Assembly: GCA_041596215.1 (NCBI GenBank)
Contig: JBFHIZ010000007.1
Location: forward strand, 1 to 64,000
Source of the DNA: JBFHIZ01 sp041596215
GTDB lineage: Bacteria > Bacillota > Clostridia > Lachnospirales > Lachnospiraceae
DNA: 64,000 bases
Direction: 5' to 3'
In this document: piece by piece, positions 16,915 through 26,200 of the stretch
How the letters are laid out: the number at the start of each line of letters is the position of its first letter
Numbering within the stretch: the first letter of the stretch is position 1
Notes under the pieces: generated by a model
The model's input: the letters and a program-made list of their open reading frames with translations, nothing else
Told to the model about the DNA's origin: nothing
The model's database searches: none
Program-made: the position numbers and the translations under genes

Positions 16915-18807
16915 ATGGCATCTACATTTTTTGGACTAAATATTGCATATACAGGATTGCTAGCATCAAATGCAGGTTTAAATACAACGGCAAATAATAT
17001 TGCAAACATAGAAACTGAAGGATACAGTCGTCAGGAAGTAAATCAAGTAGCTGCAAATGCGCTTCGCACTTATACTACGTATGGTTGTGCAGGAGCTGGT
17101 GTAGAAACCTTGTCAATTGAGCGCATAAGAGATGAATATTATGATTCAAAATATTGGAATAATCAGGCAATGTATGGAGAGTATTCCTCAAAGAATTATT
17201 ATATGGAACAAATCGAAAGCTACTTTTCAGATGGAGAGCAATTAGCTGGATTTACAACCGTTTTTAATGATATGTATGACGCAATGGAGGAATTGAAAAA
17301 GAATGCGGGAGATACCACAACACGCTCACAATTTGTGGGAAGTGCTGGAGCGTTGACTTCTTATTTTAATTCTATGTATGAAAGTTTACAAAGTATGCAA
17401 GAAGATATTAATGCAGAAATCAAAGTGAAAACCGATGAGATCAATTCACTTGCTGAAAAAATTGCGTCGATTAATAATCAAATTAATGTAATTGAAGTCA
17501 ATCAAGGTGCGGCAAATGAACTTAGAGATGAAAGAACTTTGTTAGTGGATGAACTTTCGAAAATAATCGATGTGGATGTTTCAGAAACAGCGATTGTGGA
17601 TGCAAATAATCCAACAAGAGAAACTGGAGCGAATCGATATTTAATAAAAATTGGAGGAGGGGAAACCTTGGTCGATGGAAGTGACTATAATACACTAGCA
17701 TGTGAAGCAAGAACTTCCTCAGAAAAAGTGAATCAAAGTGACGTGGATGGATTGTTTGATATATATTGGACCGACCAAAGCGGAGAAGTTGATATTAATA
17801 CGGCGACAAAACTTAATGTTTATGGAGACAATATATCTGGTGAATTAAAAGGTTTGATTCAACTTCGGGATGGAAATAACACGGAGTATTTTCATGGAAC
17901 AACAACGGCAGTAGGAACAGCTACGGATGGAACGGGACGAGATGTTGTCACGATAGAAGTGACGGAAGAATATTTAACGGATATTAATAAATTGAATTTA
18001 TCGGATAGTGGTGGGATATTAAATTTAGGAAATCAATTATTTCAATACGATAGTTGGAGTACAAATTATGACAGCGTTTTGGGAACGTATTCTTATGATT
18101 TTATCTTAAGTGATGAAAATGTAAATAATTTGAATGGCTCAAGAATTGGGAAAGAGGCATCTGCTGGAGAAAGTATTTCTTATCAAGGGATTCCATATTA
18201 TATGGGACAAATGAATGAGTGGGCAAGAATTTATACGAAAGCCTTTAATGATATTATAACAACAGATGGGGTGGACAATTATGGAAATGCAGCAGAAAAC
18301 TTTTTTGTGGCAGAAGACCCTATTACGGGAATGGAATATACTTTTGTCGTGGATTCTTCGACAGGATTTGATGTGTCGGATGATACCTATTATAAAGTAA
18401 CAGCTGGAACGCTTTCCGTTTCAAATGCAATAGAAGAGGATGCAAACTTGTTTTCTACACACACCGATGCTTCAGCTGGACAGGACAAATACGATATATT
18501 AGATGAATTAGTAAATATGAAAAATGACAAAACCATTGCCGCTTTTCGAGGAGCAAGTGTTTCGGAATTTTTGCAAGGAATTTTGTCAGATGTGTCATTA
18601 AATGCAAGCAATGCAACTTTGTTTTATACAAATTATAGTAATTTGGAGGGAAGCATTTCTATTCAAAGACAGTCGATTTCAGGGGTTGATAATGATGAAG
18701 AAGGAATTAATTTGGTGAAATATCAAAATTCTTATAATTTAGCAGCGACAATGATACAAACATTAACAGAAGTATATGATCGACTAATTTTGCAAACGGG
18801 AGTATAG
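16915..18807 (+). CDS. flgK: flagellar hook-associated protein 1, second copy
   Basis: The 630-residue product starts ASTFFGLNIAYTGLLASNAG, closer to classical FlgK than the preceding copy, with the signature NTTANNIANIETEGYSRQ and the C-terminal NLVKYQNSYNLAATMIQTL helix. LRDERTLLVDELSKI (residues 203-217) is the conserved FlgK segment. Middle domains are about 75 residues longer than in the first copy and differ strongly, so this is an old duplication rather than a recent copy. Ribosome site GGCGGGTGA. Both are expected to be carried by FlgN. Confidence 0.88.
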   Translation: MASTFFGLNIAYTGLLASNAGLNTTANNIANIETEGYSRQEVNQVAANALRTYTTYGCAGAGVETLSIERIRDEYYDSKYWNNQAMYGEYSSKNYYMEQIESYFSDGEQLAGFTTVFNDMYDAMEELKKNAGDTTTRSQFVGSAGALTSYFNSMYESLQSMQEDINAEIKVKTDEINSLAEKIASINNQINVIEVNQGAANELRDERTLLVDELSKIIDVDVSETAIVDANNPTRETGANRYLIKIGGGETLVDGSDYNTLACEARTSSEKVNQSDVDGLFDIYWTDQSGEVDINTATKLNVYGDNISGELKGLIQLRDGNNTEYFHGTTTAVGTATDGTGRDVVTIEVTEEYLTDINKLNLSDSGGILNLGNQLFQYDSWSTNYDSVLGTYSYDFILSDENVNNLNGSRIGKEASAGESISYQGIPYYMGQMNEWARIYTKAFNDIITTDGVDNYGNAAENFFVAEDPITGMEYTFVVDSSTGFDVSDDTYYKVTAGTLSVSNAIEEDANLFSTHTDASAGQDKYDILDELVNMKNDKTIAAFRGASVSEFLQGILSDVSLNASNATLFYTNYSNLEGSISIQRQSISGVDNDEEGINLVKYQNSYNLAATMIQTLTEVYDRLILQTGV

Positions 18808-18834
18808 AAAGGGTAACCTTTAGGAGATGAGACG

Positions 18835-20349
18835 ATGCGAATAACAAATAAGATAATGCAAGCAAATGCACTTTCGAATATTAATAAGAATAAAGAGCTA
18901 CAAGATAAATTAAATAAACAAATAACAACGCAATCAAAAATAACAAAACCGTCGGATGATCCCGTGGTTGCAATTAGAGCGTTGCGTTTGCGCACAAATC
19001 TTAGTGAGATTACACAATACTGCGATAAAAATGTTCCTGACGCCGAAAACTGGTTATCGGTTACAGAGGATTCTCTCGATTCGTTAACGGAAGTGATTAC
19101 GGATATGTATGAGGGCTGTGTAAATGGTTCGAAACAATATTTAGAAGCCGAAGATCGATTGAAAATTGTTGAGAGTATGAAAGCACTGAGAGATGAAGTA
19201 TATAGCACAGGAGATGCTAGTTATGCAGGTAGAAATATTTTTACAGGGTACCGCACAGATGTATCTTTGGGATTTGAAACAAATGAAACGATGAATTATG
19301 CAATCACAGAATTGGTGAATGAAGATGCACTTTCTACTTTTACCTATGTTGATACGCAAGATATTGATGAAATTAATTTATCAAATTATGCTTCGATTTC
19401 AGCAACAGAAGTAGACGTGGTTTCCTCTGAAGTGAATCGTATTCGATTAGCATATGACACTTGTGATTCGGTTGCACCGACGATTACCTATGGATCTCCA
19501 GCAACAACAGTAACGGCTACCGTGCTATCGGAAACAGGAACGCCAAATCCTTATACGGAGATTAACTTAGTAGGAAATGAGAATATGGCTATTTTTGTAC
19601 CAGAGACGGGAGATCTTTTGTTGGGAAGTACATTACATGATACGCTTCTTGCAGAAGGACAAACTAATTTTCAGGTGACTTATGAAAAAAGTGATTGGTT
19701 AGAAGGAGATTTAAGACCGGAGCATTATTTCGCTTGTACGAAAGCTCCAGGGACCGCAGATGAAATAGTTTATAACGCGGATTATTTAACAGCTACGGCT
19801 TCGGATGATGTAAGACAAATTATTTCTTATGATGTGAGTTCGAATCAAAGTTTACAGGTGAATACATTGGCAGATGAATGTTTTACGCATGATATAGGTA
19901 GAGATATCGATGAGCTTATAAAATATACCGAAGCGTATGCAGATATTGAAGAAAAAGTAGATATGCTTGAGGATATGCTTGAAGATACGTCCTATACAAC
20001 GGTTGAGTTGGCAACAATTCAAGAAAAATATGATGCGGCAAATAAGGCAAAAATATTGTTGGGAGATAAGGTTCAGAAAATGTTTGAAGATGGAATCACT
20101 TTGATGCAGGGATATCTTGACCAGACCAATTTAGCCTTAACAAATGTTGGTAATCGAAGCGCAAAACTTGAATTAGTTCAAAATAGACTTGAGTCACAAA
20201 AGACAAGTTTTCAAGAACTAGCTTCTGATAATGAAGGAGCGGATATTACGGAACTTGCAATTCAATTAAGTAGTGCGGAAACATCTTATGATGCAGCACT
20301 TATGGCAACAAGTAAAATTATACAAAAATCATTGGTTGACTTTCTTTAA
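18835..20349 (+). CDS. flgL: flagellar hook-associated protein 3
   Basis: FlgL joins FlgK to the filament. The N-terminus MRITNKIMQANALSNINKN and the SKITKPSDDPVVAIRALRLR stretch are the flagellin/FlgL signature; the C-terminal RSAKLELVQNRLESQKTSF pattern (listed here by its landmarks RSAKLE and NRLE) completes the D0/D1 helices. At 504 residues it is about 200 longer than standard FlgL, due to an enlarged exposed middle domain (residues 140-370). Ribosome site TAGGAGATGA. It precedes fliW. Confidence 0.9.
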   Translation: MRITNKIMQANALSNINKNKELQDKLNKQITTQSKITKPSDDPVVAIRALRLRTNLSEITQYCDKNVPDAENWLSVTEDSLDSLTEVITDMYEGCVNGSKQYLEAEDRLKIVESMKALRDEVYSTGDASYAGRNIFTGYRTDVSLGFETNETMNYAITELVNEDALSTFTYVDTQDIDEINLSNYASISATEVDVVSSEVNRIRLAYDTCDSVAPTITYGSPATTVTATVLSETGTPNPYTEINLVGNENMAIFVPETGDLLLGSTLHDTLLAEGQTNFQVTYEKSDWLEGDLRPEHYFACTKAPGTADEIVYNADYLTATASDDVRQIISYDVSSNQSLQVNTLADECFTHDIGRDIDELIKYTEAYADIEEKVDMLEDMLEDTSYTTVELATIQEKYDAANKAKILLGDKVQKMFEDGITLMQGYLDQTNLALTNVGNRSAKLELVQNRLESQKTSFQELASDNEGADITELAIQLSSAETSYDAALMATSKIIQKSLVDFL

Positions 20350-20394
20350 TATGAGGTAATCAATGCCGAATGGATTCGGAGATGGGAGACACAA

Positions 20395-20856
20395 GTGAAA
20401 ATTAATACAAAGAATTTTGGGGAAATAGAAATTGAAGAAAGCAAACTTATTATTTTTGAAAAAGGAATGATTGGTTATCCTGACCTTAATCGATTTGCAC
20501 TAATTCATGATGAGGAACAAGGAGACAACGCTGGTATTAGATGGTTACAATCTATGGAAGAACCAACCTTTGCGTTGCCAGTGATGGATCCGCTTATTGT
20601 AAAAGAAGGATATAATCCGAAAGTCGATGATGAATTACTAAAACCGTTGCAGATAAATAATACAGATGATATGCTAGTACTAGTAACTGTAACCGTGCCT
20701 AAGGATATTAAAAAGCTATCTGTTAATCTTTGTGGACCTATTGTAATTAACGCAGAAAAAAGACTTGGAGCGCAAATGATTGTGGAAAATGAAGAGTATC
20801 CAGTTCGGTTTCCTATTTATGAATTACTAAAAAATAAGAAGGAAGCGGGTGAGTAG
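20395..20856 (+). CDS. fliW: flagellar assembly factor FliW
   Basis: FliW binds flagellin in the cytosol; when flagellin is exported, free FliW binds CsrA and relieves repression of flagellin mRNA. The 153-residue product shows the family landmarks LIIFEKGMIGYPDLNRFAL near the N-terminus, MEEPTFALPVMDP in the middle and GPIVINAEKRLGAQMI near the end. GTG start at 20395 with a GGGAG site. It is directly followed by csrA and then fliC, the three partners of the feedback loop. Confidence 0.95.
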   Translation: MKINTKNFGEIEIEESKLIIFEKGMIGYPDLNRFALIHDEEQGDNAGIRWLQSMEEPTFALPVMDPLIVKEGYNPKVDDELLKPLQINNTDDMLVLVTVTVPKDIKKLSVNLCGPIVINAEKRLGAQMIVENEEYPVRFPIYELLKNKKEAGE

Positions 20857-20857
20857 T

Positions 20858-21079
20858 ATGCTAGCATTAACACGAAAAAAAAATGAAGCATTAATCATTA
20901 ACAATAATATTGAAATTACAGTTTTGGAAGTAAAAGGGGAACAAGTCAAACTAGGAATTTCTGCTCCAAGAGAAGTGCCTATATATCGGAAAGAAGTTTA
21001 CGTGCAAATCCAAGAGGCAAATAAAGAAGCAACTAGCGATGATGCAATGCGTGGGTTGAAAGATTTGTTTCAAGAATAA
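20858..21079 (+). CDS. csrA: carbon storage regulator, translational repressor CsrA
   Basis: A small RNA-binding dimer (73 residues) starting MLALTRKKNEALII, with the conserved VKLGISAPREVPIYRKEVY (landmarks GISAP and VPIYRKE) that forms the RNA-contacting strands. It represses translation of the flagellin mRNA by binding GGA sites in its leader. The open frame can be extended to a GTG at 20849, but the family start is ATG at 20858, one base after the fliW stop codon. A canonical CsrA hairpin lies in the leader of the next gene. Confidence 0.96.
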   Translation: MLALTRKKNEALIINNNIEITVLEVKGEQVKLGISAPREVPIYRKEVYVQIQEANKEATSDDAMRGLKDLFQE

Positions 21080-21106
21080 AAAAATAAAAAAAGTTTATTT
21101 AGCTAT

Positions 21107-21133
21107 TAAGTAATTGGAATCTTATCCGATATA
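21107..21133 (+). promoter_or_regulatory. sigma-D promoter of flagellin
   Basis: TAAG, 15 bases, CCGATATA. This is the closest match to the consensus in the window. It yields a leader of about 125 bases in front of the fliC start. Confidence 0.88.
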
Positions 21134-21226
21134 TAGTATAAGTAAATAATTACTTGATAATTATTTAATAAGAAACATAATCTATTTGCATGGGCGTACG
21201 ACCAAAAGAGTAGATTATCAACATGC

Positions 21227-21242
21227 GTGGCAAGGATGCCAC
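21227..21242 (+). promoter_or_regulatory. CsrA-binding hairpin in the flagellin mRNA leader
   Basis: GTGGC and GCCAC form a perfect 5-bp stem around the loop AAGGAT. The GGA in the loop and the CAAGGATG core match the CsrA consensus ACARGGAUG. A second GGA lies in the AAGGAGG ribosome site (21252-21258). The two-site layout is that of the B. subtilis hag leader, where CsrA bridges a hairpin and the ribosome site. Confidence 0.82.
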
Positions 21243-21266
21243 CTTACATTCAAGGAGGAAAACACT

Positions 21267-22079
21267 ATGGTAGTACAACACAACATTACAGCGATGAACG
21301 CTAACAGAAACTTAGGAGTAACAACAAAATCTCAAGCTAAATCAACAGAAAAATTATCTTCTGGATACAAAATTAATCGTGCAGCAGATGATGCAGCAGG
21401 ATTAGCTATTTCAGAAAAAATGCGTAGACAGGTTCGTGGACTTACACAAGCTTCTGCAAATGCACAAGATGGTATTTCATGTGTACAAACAGCTGAAGGT
21501 GCTTTAAATGAAGTACATGATATGTTACAACGTATGAACGAGTTAGCAGTTAAATCAGCAAACGGAACAATGACATCTGCAGATCGTGGATATATTAATT
21601 CTGAAGTAACAGCTCTTCAAGCAGAAATTACTCGTGTTTCTGATACAACAACATTTAATGAGCAAAACTTATTAGATGGTACGTTTTCAGGAGTAAATTT
21701 ACAAGTTGGAGCAGAAGCTAACCAAACGATCACAATTACAATTGGAAATATGGACGCAGCAACCGTTCTTGGTGGAACTGCAGCAGTTGATACAGTAACA
21801 AATGCAAATACTGCAATTGGATTAATTAAAACAGGTTTAGCAGCAGTGTCTTCACAACGTTCTAGTTTAGGTGCAATTCAAAACCGTTTAGAACATACGA
21901 TTACGAACTTAGATAATGTTGTTGAGAATACAACAGCAGCAGAATCAGCAATTCGTGATACAGATATGGCTGAAGAGATGGTTAAATACTCAAATAACAA
22001 TATCTTAACACAAGCTGGACAAGCGATGTTAGCGCAAGCTAATCAAGCAAATCAAGGTGTGTTATCATTGTTACAATAG
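21267..22079 (+). CDS. fliC: flagellin, short form
   Basis: The filament subunit, 270 residues. N-terminal D0/D1 helices contain NRNLGVTTKSQAKSTEKLSSG (landmarks NRNLG, KLSSG) and RAADDAAGLAISEKMR; the C-terminal part has SLGAIQNRLEHTI and ends ANQGVLSLLQ. The exposed central domain is nearly absent (a few dozen residues around 140-190), so the filament surface is minimal; any glycans would sit on D1 or this short stretch. An upstream TTG opens the frame at 21186, but ATG at 21267 follows a perfect AAGGAGG and gives the family start MVVQHNITAMN. Regulated by sigma-D and by CsrA. B. subtilis name: hag. Confidence 0.97.
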   Translation: MVVQHNITAMNANRNLGVTTKSQAKSTEKLSSGYKINRAADDAAGLAISEKMRRQVRGLTQASANAQDGISCVQTAEGALNEVHDMLQRMNELAVKSANGTMTSADRGYINSEVTALQAEITRVSDTTTFNEQNLLDGTFSGVNLQVGAEANQTITITIGNMDAATVLGGTAAVDTVTNANTAIGLIKTGLAAVSSQRSSLGAIQNRLEHTITNLDNVVENTTAAESAIRDTDMAEEMVKYSNNNILTQAGQAMLAQANQANQGVLSLLQ

Positions 22080-22098
22080 TATTCATTGCAACTACCTT

Positions 22099-22125
22099 AA
22101 GGACTGGCAATGGCCAGTCCTTTTT
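22099..22125 (+). terminator. terminator of fliC
   Basis: AAGGACTGGC and GCCAGTCCTT form a perfect 10-bp stem around AATG, followed by five T, 19 bases after the stop codon. Confidence 0.95.
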
Positions 22126-22153
22126 GTAATTAAAAAAATAAAGCAAAGACTAT

Positions 22154-22180
22154 TAATTTTTGGTTAATATTGACGATATA
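22154..22180 (+). promoter_or_regulatory. sigma-D promoter of the flaG-fliD operon
   Basis: TAAT, 15 bases, ACGATATA. One change in each box compared with the fliC promoter, same spacing. The first gene starts 82 bases downstream. Confidence 0.7.
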
Positions 22181-22261
22181 TAAATAGAAGAGTTTGGAGT
22201 TTAAACACAGAAAGTATAATATGAGTTTTAATTCAGATGAAATCACATGGAGGTGATAGAG

Positions 22262-22699
22262 ATGACGATTGAACCATTGGGAAGTGTTATGTCAACACAA
22301 GCGCAATCAACAGTAAAAATAAAAGGGACAGACTCCGTAACGAAAAGATCTGTTCAAACAGTAACAAATGAAATGAAACCAGCGATAGATACAACAACGA
22401 TGAGAATTTCTGATGTGCCGGAAAGTGCAAAAGAAAGAAGTGCAAAAGATAATAACACGAGAGAACAAGAAAATAAGCAGACGGATATTCGGATTCGTAA
22501 AGCAGTAGAAAAGATGAATCAAAATTTAGGTAATACAGAAGCTTTATTTGGAATTCATGAAGGAACAAATCGTGTTACGATAAAAATTATTGATCGAGAA
22601 ACAAAAGAAGTGATCAAAGAACTACCCCCTGAAAAAACTTTGGATATGATAGAAAAAGTTTGGGAACTAGCGGGTATGTTGGTAGATGAAAGGCGTTAG
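22262..22699 (+). CDS. flaG: FlaG family protein
   Basis: FlaG proteins are small cytosolic or exported factors that influence filament length. The first 75 residues are polar and low in complexity; the conserved domain lies at the end, with IHEGTNRVTIKIIDRETKEVI (landmarks NRVTIKIID and EVIKELPPEK). The open frame starts at 22247, but GGAGGTGA lies between that codon and ATG at 22262, which is therefore chosen (145 residues). It stands directly before fliD, the usual order in Firmicutes. Confidence 0.88.
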   Translation: MTIEPLGSVMSTQAQSTVKIKGTDSVTKRSVQTVTNEMKPAIDTTTMRISDVPESAKERSAKDNNTREQENKQTDIRIRKAVEKMNQNLGNTEALFGIHEGTNRVTIKIIDRETKEVIKELPPEKTLDMIEKVWELAGMLVDERR

Positions 22700-22710
22700 G
22701 AGGAACTCAT

Positions 22711-24201
22711 ATGTCAAATGGAATACGTATTACGGGAATAAATTCCGGCCTTGATACAGAAAGTATTATTACTGCTCTCGTTGATGCAAAAAGTCAAAAA
22801 GTTGAAAATGCGGTACTTGAGCAAAAACTACTTTCTTGGAAACAAGATGCATGGAAAGAATTAAATACAAAAGTAAATTCGTTTTTTAATGGCACATTGA
22901 GTAAATTAAAATATAGTGATGCCTATTTACAGACGAAAACATCATCATCGAACGATACTGTTGCAACTGCAATTACTGGAAGCACTGCAATTAAAGGAAC
23001 ACAGAAGATGTATGTGGATCAGCTTGCACAAACGGCATACCTGACAGGATCTAAATTTTCGCAAACTTATACAGGTACTACAAAGTTAAGTGAAATGGAG
23101 GATTCCACGGGAACATTAGCGACAGGGACTTTATCGCTCACAAAAGATGGAGTAACGGAAGAAATCACAATGGATGCAGACGCAACGATTGATGATTTGG
23201 TTGCAAAATTAAAAACTTATGGATTAAATGCTAATTTTGATGAAAACAATCAAAGGTTGTTTATTAGTGCAAAGTCTACGGGCGTGGATAATGATTTTGA
23301 GATAACAGGAACCGGGAATATGCTTCAGGCTGTAGGCTTAGATGTATCAAGTTCTGATGCAACAAAAATTGATGCAATGGATGCTTCCATACGATTAAAT
23401 GGTGTGACTTTCACTTCCGATACGAATTCATTTGAAATCAATGGGCTTACTATCACGGCAAAAAAAGTTTCTACGGAAGAAATATCGCTGACAACTGAGG
23501 ATGATACCGAAGGGATTTACGATTTAATCAAGGATTTTATTGAAGGATATAATGAATTGATCGTGGAAATGGATACATTAAGCAATGCAGATTCGGCGGC
23601 AGATTATGATATGCTTTCGGATGATGCACGTGATGAAATGAGTGAAACGGAAATCGAAGAATGGGATGGAAAAATCAAAGATGCTCTTCTACGAAATGAT
23701 GATACCTTAGAATCTTTTTCAAGCATTATGAAACAAGTAATGTTAAACCCAGTTGAAATTGATGGTGAAAATGTATATTTAAGCGATTTTGGGATTAATA
23801 CAATGAGTTATTTTGAAGCAGAGGATAACGAAAAAAGTAAACTTCATATTGATGGAGATGCAGAGGATGATAATACTTCTGGTAATACCGATGTTTTATC
23901 AAGTGTTATTTCATCAGACCCGGATAAACTAACAGAATTTTTTACGCAACTTACGAGAACTCTTTATACTTCGATGTATGATGCCATGTCAAGAACAAGC
24001 TTGAGTAGTATGTTTACGGTATATAATGATATAAAAATGCAAGATGAATACAATGATTATACGACTTTGATAGAAGAGTATGAAGAAGAATTAGAAGATT
24101 ATGAAGATCGATATTATGCGAAATTTTCAGCAATGGAAGTTGCACTAGCAAATATGGAAACAAATTCAAGCGCAATTACAAGCTTGTTAGGTTCAGCATA
24201 A
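22711..24201 (+). CDS. fliD: flagellar cap protein FliD
   Basis: FliD caps the growing filament and folds incoming flagellin. N-terminus NGIRITGINSGLDTESIITAL is the FliD_N signature (landmarks GINSGLDTE); residues 200-290 carry the hook-IN and FliD_C start with SIRLNGVTF; the C-terminal coiled coil is rich in Glu (EEYEEELEDYEDRYYAKFSAME, landmarks EELEDYE and YAKFSAME) as in all FliD. Normal length of 496 residues. Strong TAGGAGG ribosome site. A divergent second FliD-like gene is encoded on the minus strand at 27345-28649. Confidence 0.95.
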   Translation: MSNGIRITGINSGLDTESIITALVDAKSQKVENAVLEQKLLSWKQDAWKELNTKVNSFFNGTLSKLKYSDAYLQTKTSSSNDTVATAITGSTAIKGTQKMYVDQLAQTAYLTGSKFSQTYTGTTKLSEMEDSTGTLATGTLSLTKDGVTEEITMDADATIDDLVAKLKTYGLNANFDENNQRLFISAKSTGVDNDFEITGTGNMLQAVGLDVSSSDATKIDAMDASIRLNGVTFTSDTNSFEINGLTITAKKVSTEEISLTTEDDTEGIYDLIKDFIEGYNELIVEMDTLSNADSAADYDMLSDDARDEMSETEIEEWDGKIKDALLRNDDTLESFSSIMKQVMLNPVEIDGENVYLSDFGINTMSYFEAEDNEKSKLHIDGDAEDDNTSGNTDVLSSVISSDPDKLTEFFTQLTRTLYTSMYDAMSRTSLSSMFTVYNDIKMQDEYNDYTTLIEEYEEELEDYEDRYYAKFSAMEVALANMETNSSAITSLLGSA

Positions 24202-24215
24202 AACAGGAGGATTGT

Positions 24216-24590
24216 ATGGTAGCAAAAAACCCATATGCAAATTATAATGATAACAAAGTGCTTACGGCCTCGCCCAAAGAATTAACATTAATGCTTTATG
24301 AAGGAGCAATTAAATTTTTAAATATTGCAGTTTTCGCGATTGAAAAAAAAGATGTGGAAAAAGCACATATTAATATTGTAAAGGCACAAAGAATTATTGA
24401 TGAATTTCGAATTACGTTAGATATGTCTTATCCTGTTGCAGAAGATTTTGAAAGAATCTATGTGTATTTATCCGAGCGATTAGTTGAAGCAAATTTTAAA
24501 AAGGATACGGAAATCCTAGAAGAAGTACTTAGACATTTAAGAAGCATGCGTGATACTTGGAAAAAGGTAATGACTTTAGCGAACCAATAA
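24216..24590 (+). CDS. fliS: flagellin export chaperone FliS
   Basis: FliS binds the C-terminal helix of flagellin and prevents early polymerisation. The 124-residue helical product has the family signature NPYANYNDNKVLTASPKELTLMLYEGAIKFL (landmarks YNDNKVLTASP and LMLYEGAIKF) and the later LDMSYP motif. It follows fliD by 14 bases with a strong AGGAGG site. Confidence 0.96.
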   Translation: MVAKNPYANYNDNKVLTASPKELTLMLYEGAIKFLNIAVFAIEKKDVEKAHINIVKAQRIIDEFRITLDMSYPVAEDFERIYVYLSERLVEANFKKDTEILEEVLRHLRSMRDTWKKVMTLANQ

Positions 24591-24606
24591 GGAAAAGGTA
24601 AGGTAT

Positions 24607-25080
24607 ATGGAAAGTTATATAGATATTCTTTTAGAAAGTTTAGAAAAGAAGATTCGTATCTTAAAAAAAATCGAAAAATTAAACCAGGAGCAAACGGAAA
24701 TTTTAAAAACAGAACCTTTGCAGTTTAAAGAATTTGATAAAAAAGTTGAAGAAAAAGGAATGCAAATAGAAGAACTTACAAAACTTGATAATGGTTTTGA
24801 TTCGATTTATAGTCGCGTACGAGAGCAGTTAGTGGCAAACAAAGAACAATATACGGATGAAATTGTTCGCATGAAAAAAATGATTACCATTATTATGGAT
24901 TATAGTGTTTCCATTCAAGCACAGGAGAGTAGAAACAAAGTAATGGTTGAACAGGCTTTTAAAAATGAAAGAAAGAAGTCAAAGAAGTCGAAAATTTCAG
25001 CAAAAGTTTCACTTAATTATTATAAGAATATGAGTAAAACAAATTATATTGATCCCCAGTTCTTAGATCAACATAAATAA
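24607..25080 (+). CDS. putative flagellar chaperone (FliT/FlgN-like)
   Basis: A 157-residue, almost fully helical protein with two long coiled-coil segments (residues 1-60 and 65-115) and a basic tail rich in Lys and Ser. It occupies the place of fliT behind fliS, and the start YIDILLESLEKKIRILKKI resembles FlgN/FliT chaperones. FliT would serve the cap protein FliD. Sequence identity with known FliT is not evident by eye, so position and helical character carry the call. It ends one base before a strong terminator. Confidence 0.6.
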   Translation: MESYIDILLESLEKKIRILKKIEKLNQEQTEILKTEPLQFKEFDKKVEEKGMQIEELTKLDNGFDSIYSRVREQLVANKEQYTDEIVRMKKMITIIMDYSVSIQAQESRNKVMVEQAFKNERKKSKKSKISAKVSLNYYKNMSKTNYIDPQFLDQHK

Positions 25081-25111
25081 AAACAGTTGGCAAATGCCAA
25101 CTGTTTTTTTG
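25079..25111. terminator. bidirectional terminator between two flagellar operons
   Basis: AAACAGTTGGC and GCCAACTGTTT form a perfect 11-bp stem around AAAT with T runs on both sides. It ends the flaG-fliT-like operon on plus and, read on minus, lies 25 bases behind the glycosyltransferase gene. Confidence 0.93.
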
Positions 25112-25135
25112 CACATTTCAAAAATATGGAAAAAA

Positions 25136-26188
25136 TTATTTGAGCTTCAAAAGAGAAATGTGTTTTGAAGTATCGCTGAAATCTGGAACTTTAGAAAAAT
25201 AAGTTAATGCTTTTTCCTTTTCCCCTAAAACTTCGTATATACAACCAAGATTGTAATATGCAGGAGTAGTTACGTCTGAAATGCGATCAGTTAAGGGGAT
25301 ACAAGCGATAAAATTTTCCACTGCTTTTTCCCATGGTCCAATTTTCATATATAAGTAACCACATAAGAAGATAAAGTCTGCAAAATTTTCAAAATAAGAA
25401 TAGATTTCTTCACATATAATAATGGCATCTTCAATCTTCTCGAGATAAGACAATGCATATCCATATGAAATAATTAAAATTTTTACATACTGTGCGTTTG
25501 GGTCCACATCAAAAGAAAGTGCTTTCGCAAAATAAGTAACCGCTTGTTTATATTCTTCAATAAAATAATAACTTTGCCCAATTTGAAACAGCGTATAAGG
25601 AGAATTAGGATTTGCTTCTAATTCCTTTTTTAGTAATAAAAGATTCCTTTCGGCTTTTTCCGTTCTTTCTTTGATTGTTCCTAAATACCCAGTATGAAGT
25701 AACTCTAGAGGAATATTTGAGGTATTCATCTTTGTATTTGTAAGAATAGGGACTAACTGTTCATGAATAGGACCTTCATAATGATAATATTTACGATGAA
25801 ATAAACGTTTTATAAATTCGTAGGAATGATTAACGCTATTTTGTTCCTCCGTCAAATTATTCCGAAATACAATACCAACTGCAGTTTCTTCGGAGGAAAG
25901 AAAAGTCTTTATTTCAGGAAAGGAGATATGTGTTATGATTTCGTCACAGTCAAGAATTAAAATCCAATCGTTGGAAGCTTTTTGTATCGAAAAATTTCTA
26001 GCCGCACTAAAATCATTGATCCAAGGAAAATCATAAATTTTAGTTGTATATTTTTGAACAAGTCGTTTTGTCTGATCCGTAGATCCTGTGTCAACAAAAA
26101 TAATTTCAAAAAATTCATTTGGGATTGAAGATAGGCAATCACATATATTTTTTTCTTCATTTTTTCCAATCATACATACTGATATCAT
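25136..26188 (-). CDS. family 2 glycosyltransferase with TPR domain, copy B
   Basis: The first 110 residues form a GT2 domain: ISVCMIGKNEEKNI, VDTGSTDQT and the metal-binding LILDCDE. The rest is helical with tetratricopeptide-like units (residues about 185-345), for example AVTYFAKALSF. This layout is shared with SunS-like and WaaE-like protein glycosyltransferases. A nearly identical architecture follows immediately upstream (copy A). I infer flagellin or cap-protein glycosylation because the pair is encoded behind a sigma-D promoter and a FliD-like gene. The frame opens at a TTG (26200), but that codon is part of the TTGGAGG ribosome site of ATG 26188, which is used here (350 residues). 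Confidence 0.78.
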   Translation of the reverse strand: MISVCMIGKNEEKNICDCLSSIPNEFFEIIFVDTGSTDQTKRLVQKYTTKIYDFPWINDFSAARNFSIQKASNDWILILDCDEIITHISFPEIKTFLSSEETAVGIVFRNNLTEEQNSVNHSYEFIKRLFHRKYYHYEGPIHEQLVPILTNTKMNTSNIPLELLHTGYLGTIKERTEKAERNLLLLKKELEANPNSPYTLFQIGQSYYFIEEYKQAVTYFAKALSFDVDPNAQYVKILIISYGYALSYLEKIEDAIIICEEIYSYFENFADFIFLCGYLYMKIGPWEKAVENFIACIPLTDRISDVTTPAYYNLGCIYEVLGEKEKALTYFSKVPDFSDTSKHISLLKLK

Positions 26189-26200
26189 AAGTTCCTCCAA

